A program made the position numbers and the translations under genes. A stretch of DNA of 23,027 nt. Origin: an uncultured Candidatus Saccharibacteria bacterium. GTDB lineage: Bacteria > Patescibacteriota > Saccharimonadia > CAILAD01 > GCA-016700035. Positions 22,138-23,027 of the stretch are shown piece after piece. The stretch spans positions 1-23,027 of the forward strand of contig CALKUN010000078.1 in NCBI GenBank assembly GCA_937996675.1, read 5' to 3'. The notes below the pieces were generated by a model. It saw only the letters and a program-made list of their open reading frames with translations, ran no database searches and had not been told where the DNA came from. Position 1 is the first letter of the stretch. Every line of letters starts with the position of its first letter.

Positions 22138-22572
22138 ATGAGTAGTACCACGAAGAAACCCCGAAGTACCAAGCTGTTTGCGCTCCTTGCGCTCTGCTTG
22201 TGCGGATTGTTCATGGCATCCGCCTGCACCCCCGAAGAAGTTGCCCTCGTCGTGCAAGCCAAGTCCGAAGAGCAGCGCGCCGTCCTGGCCAGCTACAACG
22301 ACGTACAGCGCAGCCTCTCTGACGCTCAGTTGGCACGTCTGGCCAACTGTGAGTCCGGCGGCAACCCCGCCGCGGTATCGCGCAATGGCAAGTACCGCGG
22401 GCTGTACCAGTTCAACCAAGGCACCTGGAACAGCACCGCCCAGTCCGTGTTGCCGGGTTACGTGGGAGTAAGTCCGTCGATCGCGCCTCCCGAAGTGCAG
22501 CACGCCATGGCTCGCGCGCTCTACGCCTCCCGCGGCCGCTCCCCCTGGCCAATCTGCGGCAGACGAATCTGA
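22138..22572 (+). CDS. Rpf-like transglycosylase lipoprotein
   Basis: 144 residues. The N-terminus is a lipoprotein signal: basic KKPRSTK, hydrophobic 13-27, lipobox ASAC with C30 as the anchor. A short helical linker (31-60) leads to a resuscitation-promoting-factor type domain (about 63-141): LARLANCESGGNPAAVSRNGKYRGLYQFNQGTW with catalytic E72, and a closing WPIC; C71 and C140 fit the disulfide of Rpf proteins. These lysozyme-like folds cleave peptidoglycan and are typical of Actinobacteria. GGAGG stands 9 bases before the ATG, and a terminator follows. Codons are rich in G and C at third positions compared with adjacent genes, so transfer from an actinobacterial host or phage is plausible. 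Domain call firm, donor inferred. Confidence 0.88.
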   Translation: MSSTTKKPRSTKLFALLALCLCGLFMASACTPEEVALVVQAKSEEQRAVLASYNDVQRSLSDAQLARLANCESGGNPAAVSRNGKYRGLYQFNQGTWNSTAQSVLPGYVGVSPSIAPPEVQHAMARALYASRGRSPWPICGRRI

Positions 22573-22586
22573 CCCGTCCGCCCCTT

Positions 22587-22628
22587 GGGGCGAGAGACAC
22601 GTATGTGTCTCTCGCCCCAATTTTTATT
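22587..22628 (+). terminator. Terminator of the Rpf-like gene
   Basis: A 14-bp perfect stem (22587-22600 with 22605-22618, loop GTAT), then AATTTTTATT on the plus strand. Its T tract overlaps the stop codon of the convergent msrB. Confidence 0.93.
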
Positions 22629-23027
22629 TAGACGTCTTTTTTTTGAGATCTAAGCTCGCCGAATTTATACAGAAGCGCTGCCCGGTCGTTTCCTTGGGAC
22701 CGTCTTCAAACATATGCCCCAGATGTGCACCACACCGACTACAAGTAACCTCTGTGCGTTCCATTCCGTGACTCGCATCTGTTTTCATGTCTACCGAACC
22801 AGGTATAGCCTGGTCAAAGCTAGGCCAGCCCGATCCCGATTCAAACTTACTATCGCTATCGAAGAGCTTTTGACCACAGACCTTACAAACGTACGATCCA
22901 TCTGCGTGCTCGTCCCAATACTGACCCGAGAATGGCGCCTCAGTCCCAGCATTCTGTGTCACTTCGTATTCCTCCAGTGTCAGCTTCTTGCGTAATTCTT
23001 CTTGATCTACCTGATATGCATCAGCCA
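22624..23027 (-). CDS. msrB: Methionine sulfoxide reductase MsrB, 5' end cut by window
   Basis: Reduces the R-epimer of protein-bound methionine sulfoxide. The visible part has VTQNAGTEAPFSGQYWD, the zinc pairs CKVC and CSRC, SGSGWPSFDQAI, GAHLGHMFEDGP and the catalytic Cys in RFCINSASLDL. The reading frame stays open to the window edge through ADAYQVDQEELRKKLTLEEY, the usual MsrB N-terminal helix, without an in-frame ATG, so the true start lies beyond 23027; the GTG at 22962 (V of VTQN) is an internal codon. It converges on the Rpf-like gene. No signal peptide can be judged. Confidence 0.95.
   Translation of the reverse strand, partial: ADAYQVDQEELRKKLTLEEYEVTQNAGTEAPFSGQYWDEHADGSYVCKVCGQKLFDSDSKFESGSGWPSFDQAIPGSVDMKTDASHGMERTEVTCSRCGAHLGHMFEDGPKETTGQRFCINSASLDLKKKTSK

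Noticed and set aside
21904..22620. Long minus-strand ORF over the Rpf-like gene
   Set aside because: It is antisense to a gene with clear domain, signal peptide, SD and terminator; composition (Gly/Arg-rich) is typical of a shadow frame in G+C-rich DNA.

Overview
The window looks like chromosome from a Patescibacteria (CPR) bacterium, most likely Candidatus Saccharibacteria (TM7), at roughly 50% G+C by eye. The call rests on a set of traits: a Mur ligase without its N-terminal uridine-binding domain, a DnaG whose zinc ligands are all replaced, a MutY without its iron-sulfur cluster, rpsT with a long Lys/Ala tail, and LCP, CapA and Rpf-like envelope proteins among housekeeping genes. TAA, TAG and TGA all act as stops, so there is no sign of UGA recoding. 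The phylum is inferred from gene style, not from a marker tree. No tRNA, rRNA, CRISPR array, IS element or phage was seen.

Layout. 1-5 kb: rpsT (+) converges on a minus-strand DNA replication/repair operon, polA-mutM-holA. 5-8.4 kb: a small orphan gene with its own promoter and terminator, then dnaG-rpoD (minus), a remnant of the macromolecular-synthesis operon. 8.4-11.9 kb: a membrane protein plus a YdeN-like hydrolase (minus), diverging from a short Mur ligase (+), then a two-TM 90-residue protein. 11.9-13.8 kb: mutY, a GNAT acetyltransferase gene broken by one in-frame TAA, and an attenuator-like leader with the best consensus promoter of the window. 13.8-17.1 kb: an LCP-family gene overlapped by an ADP-ribosyltransferase-like ORF, then rarA. 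17.2-19.0 kb: an AlkD-like DNA glycosylase, an orphan gene and msrA (all minus). 19.1-22.6 kb: a plus-strand run of cell-surface genes (GDPD, CapA, SLT-like and Rpf-like muralytic proteins). The window ends inside msrB (minus).

How the genes fit together. Themes are chromosome replication (dnaG, holA, polA), repair of oxidised or alkylated DNA and stalled forks (mutM, mutY, AlkD-like, rarA), methionine sulfoxide repair (msrA, msrB), and envelope building or attack (Mur ligase, LCP, CapA, GDPD, two putative muralytic enzymes). The last group suits an episymbiont living on Gram-positive, often actinobacterial, hosts.

The most striking non-coding pattern is promoter layout. In about twelve transcription units a -10 hexamer (TANNNT) ends only 6-9 bases before the ATG, with no room for a Shine-Dalgarno site, which predicts leaderless mRNAs. 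Three seemingly more G+C-rich genes (GNAT remnant, 154-residue orphan, Rpf-like lipoprotein) behave differently, with a 5' leader, an SD-like site and their own hairpin, and may be acquired single-gene units. The Rpf-like gene has an approximately 220-base structured leader whose last hairpin covers the SD.
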